Positions 23,274-34,866 of a DNA stretch of 64,000 nt are shown here, in pieces (positions within the stretch are counted from its first letter, which is position 1; the number at the start of each line of letters is the position of its first letter). The notes beneath the pieces are model-generated. The model did no database searches and had not been told where the DNA came from. It saw only the letters and a list, made by a program, of their open reading frames with translations. Source of the DNA: Mixia osmundae IAM 14324 (taxonomy: Eukaryota; Basidiomycota; Mixiomycetes; Mixiales; Mixiaceae); NCBI RefSeq assembly GCF_000708205.1, contig NW_014575563.1, positions 1,295,361-1,359,360 of the forward strand. Reading direction: 5' to 3'. The translations under genes and the position numbers were made by a program.

Positions 23274-26268
23274 CTAGAGCTCTCTTGCTTGCTGATGCTT
23301 TAGGCTCGCCTGAACCAGCAGGAGCGATGCCGGGCACTTGGTTCCAACGATGGCTGAAGCAACGTCGCCGAGCGATTTGCGCACTTCGGGTGAAGCGGCA
23401 ATGCCGAGAGAAGGTACCTGACCATTGTGTTGTTCTACATGACCCTTGAGTACAGCAGACAGTTCCTCGCGGTGCGATAGACCGCCACGACGAGATCGAC
23501 CTGTCACGATGAGAATGGGCGTCGAGCTTGCTTGCGCAGTCTGACGAGCCTTGACGAGCGTCGTGAAAAGCGGACGCGCAGTTTTGACGACCGAATACTG
23601 CACACGCTGAAGACCGGTGCGGAGGAACGGATCGAGATCTTGCGAGTCCGAGAAGTAGCGTGCGAGCAGGAGCTCGTCCGCCGTTTCGGACTGCAACTGA
23701 TTGTGCGTCGATGCAGGGCCGTACATGGTATCTTTGACGTGACTGCTGCCCAGGGTGAATTGATCGAGCAAGACAGGCATGTCTGGTTTCCTGACCGAGT
23801 CGCCCGATGAGCCGGTCGGCGTATGCGAATGCTTGGTCTCGAGCTCGTTGTCATCTGCAGTCGCCTCGTCGGAACGAACAATGCGAACGATCGTAGCGGT
23901 GACACCAGGGTTTGCGCTGCAAAGCTGTACGATGAGCTGCAAGCAAGCGCGATCGTCGACACCGCCGTGCATGGCGAGGAACAGATGACGTTTGCCAGCA
24001 GGAGCTACGGCAGGCGCTGTGCCATAGTCGAGATACAGACCGACATCGCACGCCGTTTCGGCGAAAACGTTTCGCACAAAGTTGGCATACTGAGGTGATG
24101 CCTCTGTACCACTAAGCTGATTCTTGCCACCAAACAAGGACTCGAAAGGGTTGAAATAGCTCGACGATGTCTCTTGAACCACGACGGCTGGCGCAGCAGC
24201 ATTCCAGGGAATGATGATCATGTCCGATGACCGCTCTGTAGCAAAGTCTGTGACCGTCGACGGGAAAGAATCTGAAGCTACGATGGCTGTCTTGGTCGAA
24301 AGCGGGATAGCATTGAGGCCAGCAAAAGTGGTGAAAATCTGTGAAAGCGGATCGGCCTTGACAGTCTCCTCGAGCTCTGAAGCTTTCAGAACTGCACTGG
24401 AGCGTTCTGTCAATTCCATGAGACGAAGGGCATCCACGCTGTAGCTGCTCTGGAGCTGGCCGAAGTACGAGGCATCGACGGGACTGAGCGGCTCGGCTTC
24501 GTCCTTCGCGGCAGCCATGGAGAGTGCGTTGCCTTTGCTGACTGCACGGTCGTATGTGATGGGCGGTTGAAGCAATTTGACAAAGGCCATCATCGAAGGC
24601 AGATGGTCGAGACGACTGAGAACGACAACGAAACGAGCGCGGAAGGCGCCCTTTTGAGTAACGAGCTCGTCTGGCTTGGGCTCGTGCTGCCCAGCTTTCA
24701 CGGCTCTGCGCTTCTCTGTCATCTCTTGCTGATACCAGACCGGGTAGAACGCCATCGTCAGAGGGGTAGTTGCAAATGTAGTCACGAGAGCCATCACGAC
24801 AAACATCGCAAAGACCTGTTTGTTGAGAATGCCAGCGTTGAGTCCGATATTGAGCACGATCAATTCGACCAATCTGTTCGACAACTAGGAATGTGAGCAA
24901 TGACTGTCATGCTGACAAATTTGCGACCGACCCTTTACAGCTCATGAGACTGCCGACTGCGGCAGACTCGCGCCATTCGAAGCCGGTCATACGCGCAGCG
25001 AGTGCACAACCGAAGAATTTGCCAGAGAAAGCGACGACAATGACGGCAATCGTCCAGCCCCAGATCGAGCCGTCGCTGAGCAGTCCGAGATCTGTCTTCA
25101 AGCCGGAGAGGGCAAAGTACTGCAGCAAAACTCAGCATGATCCAGCATGCTCGCGTGGCGCTTACGAGAGGCAGAAAGAGGACGGAGACCAGATCTTCGA
25201 TCTTCTCGTTGGTGCCAGACGCAAAGCCGCCTTCGTGAGGCATGATGACGCCGACAAGGAAGCCGCCGAAGATCGCATGAATCCCAATAACGTCGGTGAT
25301 CCAGGCTGAAGCGAATATGAGTACGACCAGAACGGTCATGACGCCCGTCGTAGGAGCACCATTCTCCAGCGAGCCAGACTTGCGGGCGAGGATGTGAAAG
25401 AGAGGTCGAACGAGATATACGAGAGCCAGCGTCCAGCCAACACCACAAAGCAGAACATAAACAGCAGTGACACCTGAGCCTGCGTTGACGAGTGCGACGG
25501 CAAGAGCGAGCAAGATCCACCCAACGACATCGTTGCCTACGCCAGCAGCGAGAACGGTGAGGCCGACATCGGTGTTCATAAGCTTGAGCTCGGTCAAGAT
25601 ACGCGCTAGAACAGGAAAGGCTGTGATCGCCATGGCGACTCCGACAAAGAGCAAGAAGTGACCGAATGACACGGCACTCTGATTGATAAAGCGATCGTAG
25701 ATCCCCACTGAGACTGCCGCGCCCAGTCCGAACGGCAGAATCATGCCGACGCCCGAGATTGCAAGGGATGACTTTGCGTTGCGTTTGAGCAGCTTGAAGT
25801 CGACCTCGAGGCCGACCAAGAAGAGGAAGAGGACCAGACCGATATTGGCCACGAGATTGAGATAGGGCAGCGATAGCGGCGGGAAGATATGGGCCGTGAA
25901 ATGAGGTATGCGCCCGAAAACCGAGGGCCCGAGGAGGATGCCTGCGATGACATCTGCCACTACGCGAGGCTGACGGATCTTGTGCAGTCCGATGTTGAGG
26001 ATCCTGGACAGTATGATGATGAACGAGGCCTGAATGACGAACAGGATGAAGGGACTGTGCGCATCAGGTCATCAGATCACGCGAATGCACGACAGTCGAT
26101 GTTGAGCCTACTCTGCTGAGTTGACTGCCGTGGGATCAAAGTGAGGCGAAGCAAGGATGCTGTCATGATGCCTTATCAACGTGCGATCAACGTGTCGGCG
26201 CACGCTGCATACCTTGTCGACGGGACTTTTGTCGAGTTGGTCGCCACAGAGGCATTACTCGCCGCCAT
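23274..26268 (-). CDS. Kha1-like K+/H+ antiporter (CPA2 family)
   Basis: Exons 26268-26213, 26159-26112, 26054-25166, 25119-24932 and 24873-23274 give 926 residues. The first 430 or so residues hold about twelve membrane segments of the CPA2 type: ADVIAGILLGPSVFGRIP, GLVLFLFLVGLEVDF, AITAFPVLARIL, AAGVGNDVVGWILLA (the ND-VG ion-binding site), IHAIFGGFLVGVIMPH and SCKGLVELIVLNIGLN. The rest is a long cytosolic domain with Usp-like segments. Yeast Kha1 is a Golgi antiporter for K+ and pH balance; fungi often carry several. The two short 5' exons were placed by phase and by the conserved DPFILFVIQ start of the first helix. The stop is 111 bp from the convergent HIS6. Confidence 0.92.
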
Positions 26269-27811
26269 AATGCCACTCGATGCGCTCAGTGGTACTTGGT
26301 CGAGCTGTTGAGCTGATCGACAAGCGCGTACTCGTCACCCTGCCCTGCGCAGCGGCTGAGCAACTGCCAATACTGGGCACCGGAATCTGGGCCAAGCGAT
26401 CGAAAGCCATCGCGAAAACGGGAAGCTCGTGACGCGCCTTCTAACTTAGCGGCCGCAACTCGGCACCCGCTGTGCGCTGAACTTGGCGACAAGTCTGTCA
26501 ATTCACCTTAGCCCTGTCGTGCTTGCGCTTCGGTGCAGCGACTACGTGAGACTCTTCCCAGCGATTTGCGACGCCATGTGGAGCACGTTCAAAAGCAGCA
26601 GACGCACGAATGTACGAACGTTGGCCGACTTGCTCGTACTTTATTCACTTGTGATCACATTGCAGATGCAATTCCCCAGGCTGCTTTGCATCGTCTGAGG
26701 AGTATTTTAATTTGCGAGTGTCTCGTGAGTGGTCTTGGTAGGACTCGGTCTTTTGACTCTCAGGGTTCCTGACATGGGTGACATCGCGCGTCCACCAATT
26801 AATGTCATCATGTCAATCACTCGACATAAGCCAAAAGCGAGCAGCTGGCATCTATCCTTGCAGCAGTGAGCGAGCGATTACGAGTGTCAGGCGGTCATGC
26901 GACGCTACTCAGCTAGCTGCGAGTAGCCTACGAAAATCGCGATTGCCGCTCGACAAGATGATGCTCGTCGTACGCTCGCTCGACTTAATGTGCACAGACC
27001 TAGACTGGCAGCATGACAACCCTCATCGGAACTGAGGCTGATGTCTCGTCGACTCGATGTCATCCAGCCCGCTAGCTATACTTCGCAAGCCGCTATAGCT
27101 ACTTTGGCGGTTGATTCCTTGACAAACGGTGCTGGCTCTCGAGTGGTCTTCTGCTCCGACTGCTGCTCACTTTTCCATTCGCCCGCTTATTCATGTCAAG
27201 CAGACTGACGGGTAAGCGAGATGTGTTTGATGGCATACGAGCTGATGCTTGCCGCCAGGAAGGCTCTCACGGTATCCGAGCAGTGACGAGCCCATCCGCC
27301 TCTGCAGGCCGCTACATCAGCTGGCTTACGCCTTCAGCCAATCGATGCAATGTTCGCTGTCAATGCGGATGTGCTTCGGTTAAAGCTTGTCGTCTGATGA
27401 CGAGACTGCAACGAGCTCCAAGGAGCACTCGGCAGCCTGGCGACCTTTGTCTCGCAGACGGATTGAAGTCCTCTGTCCAAGCAAAGGCTGCTGCCAATAC
27501 CTCGTTCCCATTGCCGCGCCACTATGGCTAAAGGCGATCACCTTCTTGCTGTCTGAGCAAGCCAAAGAGGCATGTCTAGCGTACAGCTGCATAGGCAAGC
27601 AAGCGCGAGCCACTTTGTCTGGCTGCTGCGTGGGCCGGCCAGAGCTGGACTGGTCTAGGTTGCAGCAATCCAGGCACATTGCCAGCAGTACCGAGCTGTT
27701 CATACTGCGGCAAGCTTTGTGCGCCGGCGGATGGATCATCCAGCCGGTGCAGTCTCGGCTGGCTCGACTCAAGGCTTACGGGCCACGCCTGGCCCGCGAG
27801 GACCCACTTTG

Positions 27812-28201
27812 CCGCCCAAGGTCGAGTCGCACGTACCCGTAGAATTATTCTGCAGCTCCAAGATATGATACATATACTGGGAGTGCTCCGGCGCTGCCCT
27901 ATCGCGCAGTGCACCGCCGCCGAGAGTATGTGTCGAGTCTGGCGCCCAAGATCGAGTCGCACGTACCCGTAGACTTATTCTGCAGCTCCAACATATGATA
28001 CATGTACTGGGAGTGCTCCGGCGCTGCCCTATCGCGCAGTGCACCGCCGCCGAGAGTATGTGTCGAGTCTGGCGCCCAAGATCGAGTCGCACGTACCCGT
28101 AGACTTATTCTGCAGCTCCAACATATGATACATGTACTGGGAGTGCTCCGGCGCTGCCCTATCGCGCAGTGCACCGCTGCTGAGAGTATGTGTCGAGTCT
28201 G
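27812..28201. repeat. three tandem 130-bp repeats
   Basis: Units start at about 27812, 27942 and 28072, marked by GCCCAAG(G/A)TCGAGTCGC. Copy 1 differs from copies 2 and 3 at about four positions; copies 2 and 3 differ mainly near their ends (GCCGCC versus GCTGCT). Each unit ends in GAGAGTATGTGTCGAGTCTG, which also opens the next repeat block. There is no coding sense. Confidence 0.93.
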
Positions 28202-28372
28202 TCGCCAAGTTCGGCGAGAAGTGAGTGTAAATCTCGCGCTCGCCTTTTGATAGGCGCGAGAAAGTGTTTTCGCGAGNGAGAGTATGTGTCGAGTCTGTCG
28301 CCAAGTTCGGCGAGAAGTGAGTGTAAATCTCGCGCTCGCCTTTTGATAGGCGCGAGAAAGTGTTTTCGCGAG
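28182..28372. repeat. exact 95-bp duplication flanking a single N
   Basis: Bases 28182-28276 and 28278-28372 are identical as read; base 28277 is N. Each copy holds a hairpin, TCTCGCGC at 28232-28239 pairing with GCGCGAGA at 28254-28261 over a 14-nt loop. An exact repeat abutting one N is what two overlapping contigs give when placed side by side without merging. Confidence 0.9.
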
Positions 28373-28482
28373 ATTTGCATTGCGGTTTACTTTTGACGCG
28401 TCTGCGTGCACTGCGTGCCCCGATCTGTTTGCAATCTTGAAATTGCTGTTCTCATGATCACTACCTTCCAGTGTGGCTGCGC

Positions 28483-31400
28483 ATGACATCGCACATTGTA
28501 TGTACAGCAGCAAATGCGCTCGAGCATAATCGGACCCGCAATCATGGCATCCGTTCAATACACGAATTGTTGCGCTACAGAGCACTCAAGCAACCTAGCC
28601 TGCTCTGCGCGGGTTTCCCCGAGCTGGACGAGCATGGCGTATGGCAATGCCTCAGTCTCACATGCGATCAGCTATGGCGATCAAGTGCAGCCGCTGGGCG
28701 AGCCTATGAGGCCGCCGGCCTTGCGCTGAAAGAGCAGTCGGAGACGATCGCTATTCTCTCGCCAAGTTGTGCCGACTTTCTGGTCACGCTATGTGCTCTG
28801 TGGCAGAAAGATTGTGCTGTGCTACTCATCGCGCCTCAAAACAGCCCAGAGGCTGTCGCCCACCTCTGTGCGACGACCGGTGCGACGCGTTTGATCGCTC
28901 ATTCTTCACTATCGAGCTTGGCCGAAGCTGCGCTTAGGACGAGCATGTCCTGTACAACGCTTGCAATGGTCGCAAGAGCGTCGTGGCACTCTGATGCGAC
29001 TTCGCACATCGTCGTACCTGCACAAGGCCTGCCAGAGCTGCCCGACAAGATCGCATTGATCATGCACACGAGCGGTTCAACTGGCATGCCAAAGCCTGTC
29101 GGCCACCCTCATAGGGTCTGGACCAGCTGTCTTTCTGATCAAGGGGAGGCGGAAGTGAATCGTCATGATCCATCGTATACAAGTCTCGCTGCATTGACGA
29201 CTACGCCACTATACCATGGCGGCATCTCGGACTGGCTAAGAGCCATGGTGTCACGCGCGACCACTTACTTCTTCTCATCAACATACAGCATTACAGCAGA
29301 TCATCTGATCGGCGCAGTCGCATCTTGTCGAGAGATACGCTCTTTTCTGACCGTGCCGTATATATTGCGTCTGCTGTCTGAAAGCAAACCTGGCATTGCG
29401 ATGCTCAAAGCCATGGCTCTTGTCAGCACTGGCGGAGCTCCCCTTGACGAGAAGCTGGGAGACTCATTGACAAGTCAGGGCGTTTATCTCGTCAGTCGGC
29501 TAGGCTCGAGCGAAGCCGGCTTCCTGTTGACCTCGGATCGCCTGAGCCCAGAGACGGATCAGGCCTGGTCATGGCTACGAAATGATACTGAGACCGGTAG
29601 ACAGATGTTACGCTTCGAGCCTGCAACTGATGAGAGGTACGAGCTCGTGGTCGACGCTGCTTGGCCGCCGCTCGTCGTTCGAAACCGCAACGATGGAAGG
29701 TACGCAACTGGCGATCTGTACGAAAAGCATGCTACGCTCGATCATGCATGGCGCTACGCCGGTCGAGTGGACGATCTACTTGTCTTGGTGCGCGCGCTCT
29801 CATTGGAAGATTGGTTGGTCGCCGTACTGATTTGCTGACCTCAGGAAAACGGCAAGAAGGTCGCTGCAGGCAGCATTGAGTCCACATTGACCAGGTCACA
29901 AGCAATCAGCACAGCCGTCGTGTTCGGCGCACATCGTTCTCAGATCGGAGTCATCGTTGAAATGACTGGCACACGAGAAGAGGTCATGAAGGTGATTGAA
30001 GCCCACAATAAGAGTAGTCCAAACTATGCCCAAATCTTGAAGTCTATGATCATCTACACGAATGGAGCAGAAATACCGAAGTCGAGCAAAGGCACAGTCC
30101 TTCGGGGACGAGCTTTGCAGGAGTACGCCAGCCAGATAGACTTAGCTTATCAGCAAAGTGCCAAAGGCTCCCTGGGCAACACTAGAGATTCCGAGCTCAG
30201 AAAGGCAATTCGAGATACAATCAGGCTTGGACTTCCACCTCAGATCATGCTGACAAGCGATGACGAAGACCTTTTCAATCTTGGCGTCAGCTCGCTACAA
30301 GCCATCCGAATTCGGAACGAGCTACAGTCTCTTCTGCCGGCAGATGCAAAGGCTTTGCCGTCAAACATCGTCTACGAGCAGCCTTCGGTGGCGCGACTTT
30401 ATCATTTGATCACTGCGTTGAGGTCTGGCACGACGATCGCGGTCGACGACCCTATAGCGGAGATGAAGTCGCTAGTCAAAAAGATGCTTTTCACGTCCTC
30501 CACACCTCGAGATATTCGCAGTAGCAGACGTACAGTCTTACTCACTGGAGCTACGGGCGCCCTGGGCGCTCACATTCTCACATCGAGTCCGTGGGGATCC
30601 GATGTCGTCATTGTTGCTTTGGTGCGGGCGGACGGTGATGAGCAGGCAGCTGAACGAGTACGAACTAGCCTACAAAGACGAGGCCTCAGCATCGAGGACG
30701 AGAGATTCCCGCGGTGTTTAGCTGCGAACTACGCCAAACAATCCTTTGGGCTACCGCGCCAAGTGTATGTCGATCTCGAGAACAGCGTCACTGATATCGT
30801 TCATGCTGCATGGTCCGTCAATTTTAACGCATCTCTCTCTAGCTTTGAAGACGATCATCTCGTCGGTATACGCGAGCTACTCAAATTCAGCTCGATGACA
30901 TCGCACAGCGCCCGTCTCTACTTTTGCTCAAGCACTGCCTCAGTCATACAGCAACCAAGTCCCATCCTCGAGAAGCTGGACTATCCTGCCGAGACGGCGG
31001 CACCGATCGGCTACGCACGCTCCAAATGGGTTGCAGAACAGCTCCTCTTCAGAGCGCGGTCTGATCGGATATGTGTCCTGCGCGTTGGCCAGCTTTGCGG
31101 CGATACGAAGCATGGCATATGGAACAAAAGCGAAGGCTGGCCTCTGCTTATTCTGTCGCATCAGATTACCGGCTGTCTGCCAGCGTTGGATGAAACGATC
31201 GACTGGCTGCCTGTCGATTGGGCAGCTGCGGCAATCTGGGACGTGACAGAAGCGGCAGTGGTTCCCAAGGTGGTGCATATTTGCAGTCCTGATCGATCAG
31301 TCAAATGGTCAGACATCCTTTCGCACCTTACTCGAGCGGGTCTCGAGTTTGACGTCGTCACTCCTCGAGAATGGCTCGATCGAATGGATCGTAGCAGCAT

Positions 31401-31645
31401 GGATCTCGAGGTCAATCCAAGTCGCAAGATGCTCGATCTCTGGCACAGAGCTGTAAGTTTGTTTGCTCGTCACCATGTCAATGCACTGATTGGCACAATA
31501 GTATGGTGGCTCCCCGCCAGAAGCTACAAAGTTTGATATGGCCGTCGCACTTGCTCACAGTCGAACCTTGCGCGAGCAGGCAAAGGCGCCAAATTCCGAT
31601 CTCATCAAACGCATCTTACACGCATGGGCATCGCAAGACAAATAG
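28483..31645 (+). CDS. NRPS-like A-T-R enzyme (carboxylic acid reductase type)
   Basis: Exons 28483-29787, 29845-31452 and 31502-31645 give 1018 residues. The adenylation domain (about 30-430) has IMHTSGSTGMPKPV, GSSEAG and GRYATGDLYE, followed by YAGRVDDLLVL and ENGKKV across intron 1. The thiolation domain has LFNLGVSSLQAIRIRNEL, where the second Ser would carry phosphopantetheine. The C-terminal reductase domain has VLLTGATGALGAHIL and the catalytic YARSKWVAE. No condensation domain is present. Family knowledge: such enzymes activate a carboxylic acid with ATP, load it as a thioester and release it as an aldehyde with NADPH. The substrate cannot be read here. The next two genes encode an aldo-keto reductase and an O-methyltransferase. 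Confidence 0.9.
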
Positions 31646-31663
31646 GACATTGCATTAATTGCA

Positions 31664-32699
31664 TCACGGACAGCGCACGTTGTATGGCGCAATCGCACCT
31701 TTTGCATCTTCATCGAGCGCATCAAGACTCGCCATCTGAGCGTCCGAAAGTTCGAAATCGGTGACTTGGAAATTGGCCTCGATGCGTGCTGGCGTGTCTG
31801 ATTTGGGTAGTGGGATGAAGTTGTGCTGATATGACCATCTAATGAGGACTTGTGCTGGCGTTCGTGAGACTTCTTTGGCGATGCGCGCAACGTCGACTTG
31901 ATCGAATTTTTGACCGCGCACGATGGGACAATAGGCTTCGATGGCGATGCCCCACTGGCGGCAGTAGTCGACAACATCTCTCTGCTGACACCAGGGATGG
32001 ATCTGTCATGATGGTCAGACGAGTGCGAGTGGGTCCTCAACGACTGACCTCGATCTGGTTGCTGACGGGTTTGGATAGGCCGGCTTGGCGCAATTGCTCG
32101 AGGTGTTGCACGCCACTGGGCGCACAGTGAGCCTGGTGATCACAAACGAAGCAGGCACTCACAAATTGGAGACGCCAATGAAGCGTGTGTGACCCGACTC
32201 TTGCAGCCTTTCGAGCCCTTTCCAGAGCGCGATACGATTGTCAGGCCCCATCGTCGGCGTATGGATCATGAAGAGATCGACATAGTCTGCCGTTGGACAT
32301 CAGTGATGTGTACAATGGCTCGCTCACGAGCAGACCTAGTCCAAAGCGGGCGACGCCGTCTTTGAGGGCAGAATCGATGTCGCTCTTTGGCATGGACAAT
32401 ATCTTTGTGGCTACGAAGATCTCATGCCTCTTCAGCGAGCCTGAACTGACGATACTCTTGACTGCCGCGCCCACTTGAGGTTCGTTCTGGTAGTACATGG
32501 CAGAATCGATGTGCCTGTAGCCAGCTTTGAAAGCGGCAAGACAGCTCTTTTCGCATGTATTGCCGGGACTCTGATAGACGCCGAACCCGATGTGTGGCTT
32601 GCCATCGAATGATGTGCCTATGCTGCGCCAAGTGGAGGCTTGAGAGATGGCAGCTTGTGACATGTTGGCTGTCCTCTGCAAGAAGACGGCGCTTGACAT
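31664..32699 (-). CDS. aldo-keto reductase
   Basis: Exons 32699-32336, 32286-32163, 32115-32049 and 32002-31664 give 297 residues. The tetrad is present: Asp in GYRHIDSA, Tyr in AMYYQNE, Lys in FVATKIL and His in LFMIHTP. Later come IGVSNFGVQHLEQL, KPVSNQIEIHPW and IPLPKSDTPARIEANF, the NADPH-binding segment. This is a soluble NADPH-dependent carbonyl reductase of the AKR superfamily. It converges on the A-T-R gene with 18 bp between stops, and could reduce the aldehyde that enzyme releases (inference). An alternative start is the in-frame ATG at 32660. Confidence 0.9.
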
Positions 32700-32867
32700 C
32701 AACGAACGAACGACGCGATGAGGCGATGACGCAAATGTCGATCGTCGCTCGACTCGACGACGATGCCGGCGGTGACGGAGCGTGAGGACAGCTGTGCAGC
32801 AGATGTATCCATACTGATCGTATGCACATGTACAGGCAATGGCGACGGACAGCCAGGCGACACGCCC

Positions 32868-33806
32868 ATGGACAGAATCTCATTCATCCTGCACCAGCTC
32901 TCTGGCGAGTTTAGCTCATCAGACAAGATCACAGACGAAGCGAGAACACTGCTGCGGCAAGCACGTGAGGTCGTAGATGGGCATGATGACTACATGACCG
33001 AGATGAGCTCGCCTGCACCGCCTATCGTCGAGAAGATGGTCAAAGACGGCTACGCAAAGGACTGGGCAGGGTTGCAAGAGCAAGGCAAGACGATGTACAA
33101 GCTCATACCCCAGATGACAGCCGGTGGTTACGAAGCAGTCGTACTGCAACAGCTCGCTCGGGCGACAAAGGTGCGCACCGACTGGCTCGATGCGTTGATT
33201 GTGTCTCATCAGTCTTTACGGTCAGGCAGAGCGCATACTCGAGATTGGCACCTTCACGGGCACGACGACCGTCGCACTCGCACTCGTCAGTTCAGTCAAG
33301 CATATTGTCGCGCTAGAGATCGAGCCCTACCTCAAAGAAAACAATGAGCCTTTCTTCAAAGAGGCAGGCGTGGCAGACAAGGTGGACATGAGGATAGGCG
33401 ACGCGCTCAAAGCGCTCGACAAGCTAGAAGAAGAACAGCAAAGTTTTGATATGGTACGCTGCTCCAGATGAGCGCTGGTGGTTTTCCTGACAACGATGCA
33501 GATCTTCATCGATGCGGACAAGCCTGCGTATCTCAAATACTACCACAAGATCTTGTCAGGCAGCTTGTTAGCTAAGCATGGCATGATACTCGCAGACAAC
33601 ACAGCTTACAAGGCCTCCCCCTGGGCACCTGATCGCCACTACCTGAGTGGCTCCGCGATACATGACTTCAATCGAGCCGTTCGGTCCGTTTGTACCCTAC
33701 CGAAGTCCTTCAGGACTGACATGCGGACAGTGACGATGCGCGGGTAGACGTCATCATGCTGCCTATCGAAGATGGCATCTCACTCATCCGCAGAGCGGGC
33801 GAATAG
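32868..33806 (+). CDS. class I SAM-dependent O-methyltransferase (CCoAOMT/COMT-like)
   Basis: Exons 32868-33170, 33226-33453, 33502-33683 and 33731-33806 give 262 residues. SAM-binding motifs: RILEIGTFTGTTTVALAL, then IVALEIEPYLKE and MIFIDADKPAYLKYY with the metal-binding Asp residues. The end VIMLPIEDGISLIRR is typical of fungal members. These enzymes methylate catechol-type or other hydroxyls with S-adenosylmethionine and Mg2+. An in-frame upstream ATG at 32763 would add 35 residues without family similarity, so I prefer 32868. It is divergent from the aldo-keto reductase and likely shares its promoter; both fit a small pathway with the A-T-R enzyme. Confidence 0.88.
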
Positions 33807-33830
33807 ACACACTGCAACTAAAACAATGCA

Positions 33831-34721
33831 TTATTCAACATTGCCCAGATCAGTGATGCGAGCAGTCGCAACATCGTAAATCCAAGCGCGAATGTGCAGC
33901 TTCTTGCCTCGCCGTCTTGCCTTCTGCACGATCTCTGAGCGAGCAATGTTGCGAGCCTGGATCATCGCATGCGTCCTGACAAGCAGTCTCTGTGCCTCCT
34001 CGGTATCTGAGCGATCCTCCAGCTCCAGTCCGTCGTCCTTGCGACTACCGCCGTAGATTGGCAGGTTGCGTGATTGGGCGAGTTGTTCGAGTGCGAGCGT
34101 GCGCAGAGGGGATAGCCAGTCTGCGATAGCTGCAGGGCCGACTTCGTGAGCCTTCTTGGGTCGCCTTTCGGGTATGAGTGCACTCTTTGAGCGTGCAGAG
34201 ACAGGGATCATCTGCGAGCTGGACACTGCGCTTTCAAACGCTGCTGCGACTCCTCCGCACTGTCCCGACGCGTCAGCACAGGCCTCGATAACAGGTGCAA
34301 GACTGACGCCATAGTGACCTGTGACAACGATGTTCTCCACGTGAAGATAGTCAATGGCATAGGCAAGTACAGCGAGTGCAGAAGTGTCATTGGGGTGAAA
34401 CGTGTTGGCGATATTGCGATGGACAAAGATCTCGCCCAAGTTGCTCTGCGTCACGATACTCTCCGGCACGCGACTGTCCGAGCAGCCGAACCAGAGCACT
34501 TTAGGCTCTTGTCCCTTTGCGTTACGCTCGAGGAGATCGCTGTCTGCGCCTTGAGCGAAAGCGCGGTTGTTCCGGAGCAGGCGAGACAGGACGTCGCTCT
34601 CGCCTATCTGACTTGTGTGTCTGGCGTGATGGTGGAGCTCAAAGCTGGATATGATTGGACGCGGTCTGCAGGACTGGCAGAGCGCAGATCGGAGGTGATA
34701 TAGCCTCGGACTGCATCGCAT
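33831..34721 (-). CDS. beta-class carbonic anhydrase
   Basis: Exons 34721-34308 and 34259-33831 give 280 residues. Zinc ligands are Cys80 in WFGCSDSRV, His136 in TGHYG and Cys139, with the Asp82-Arg84 dyad. The last Cys appears only after removing the 48-nt intron 34260-34307 (GTCAGT...GGGACAG), which turns GHYGVSLAPV into the canonical GHYGCGGVAAAF. The intron is a multiple of three without stops, so an intronless reading looks intact but lacks a ligand. The enzyme interconverts CO2 and bicarbonate. The basic 40-residue N-terminus could be a mitochondrial presequence. There are 145 bp to the divergent helicase gene. Confidence 0.92.
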   Translation of the reverse strand: MRCSPRLYHLRSALCQSCRPRPIISSFELHHHARHTSQIGESDVLSRLLRNNRAFAQGADSDLLERNAKGQEPKVLWFGCSDSRVPESIVTQSNLGEIFVHRNIANTFHPNDTSALAVLAYAIDYLHVENIVVTGHYGVSLAPVIEACADASGQCGGVAAAFESAVSSSQMIPVSARSKSALIPERRPKKAHEVGPAAIADWLSPLRTLALEQLAQSRNLPIYGGSRKDDGLELEDRSDTEEAQRLLVRTHAMIQARNIARSEIVQKARRRGKKLHIRAWIYDVATARITDLGNVE

Positions 34722-34866
34722 TGGGCTGAGTACATGTGACCACAGAAGCTGCTGCTATCGAGGCCGAAGCTGAAACGGGGAAAGAGCAGAGAGCGCGCCG
34801 ACTTGTCGACATCTTGGCGGCAACTCCTCCTCGACGACGACGACGATTGAGGTCGGCTCAGCAGAT

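Larger units (their letters stand above)
26269..28482. other. gene-poor region with repeats
   Basis: No frame over these 2.2 kb shows a protein family, consistent codon use or plausible splice structure. From 27812 it holds tandem repeats and an N; upstream of that I see only unique sequence. It is by far the longest gene-free stretch here and borders the metabolite cluster. No transposase, reverse transcriptase or terminal repeats were seen. Confidence 0.6.

Noticed and set aside
27812-28372. CRISPR-like array
   Set aside because: Units are 130 and 95 bp with no short repeat/unique spacer pattern, and the genome is eukaryotic.
26269-28482. Transposon or retroelement
   Set aside because: No terminal repeats, target-site duplication, transposase or reverse transcriptase motifs were seen.
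27380-28585. Overlapping minus-strand frames through the repeats
   Set aside because: They arise from the repeat period and the N, with no protein similarity between frames or to known families.
32763-32867. Longer N-terminus for the O-methyltransferase
   Set aside because: The extra 35 residues lack similarity to fungal family members and would crowd the divergent promoter.
33831-34721. Carbonic anhydrase as an intronless gene lacking a zinc ligand
   Set aside because: A good GT-AG intron of 48 nt restores GHYGCGGV exactly.
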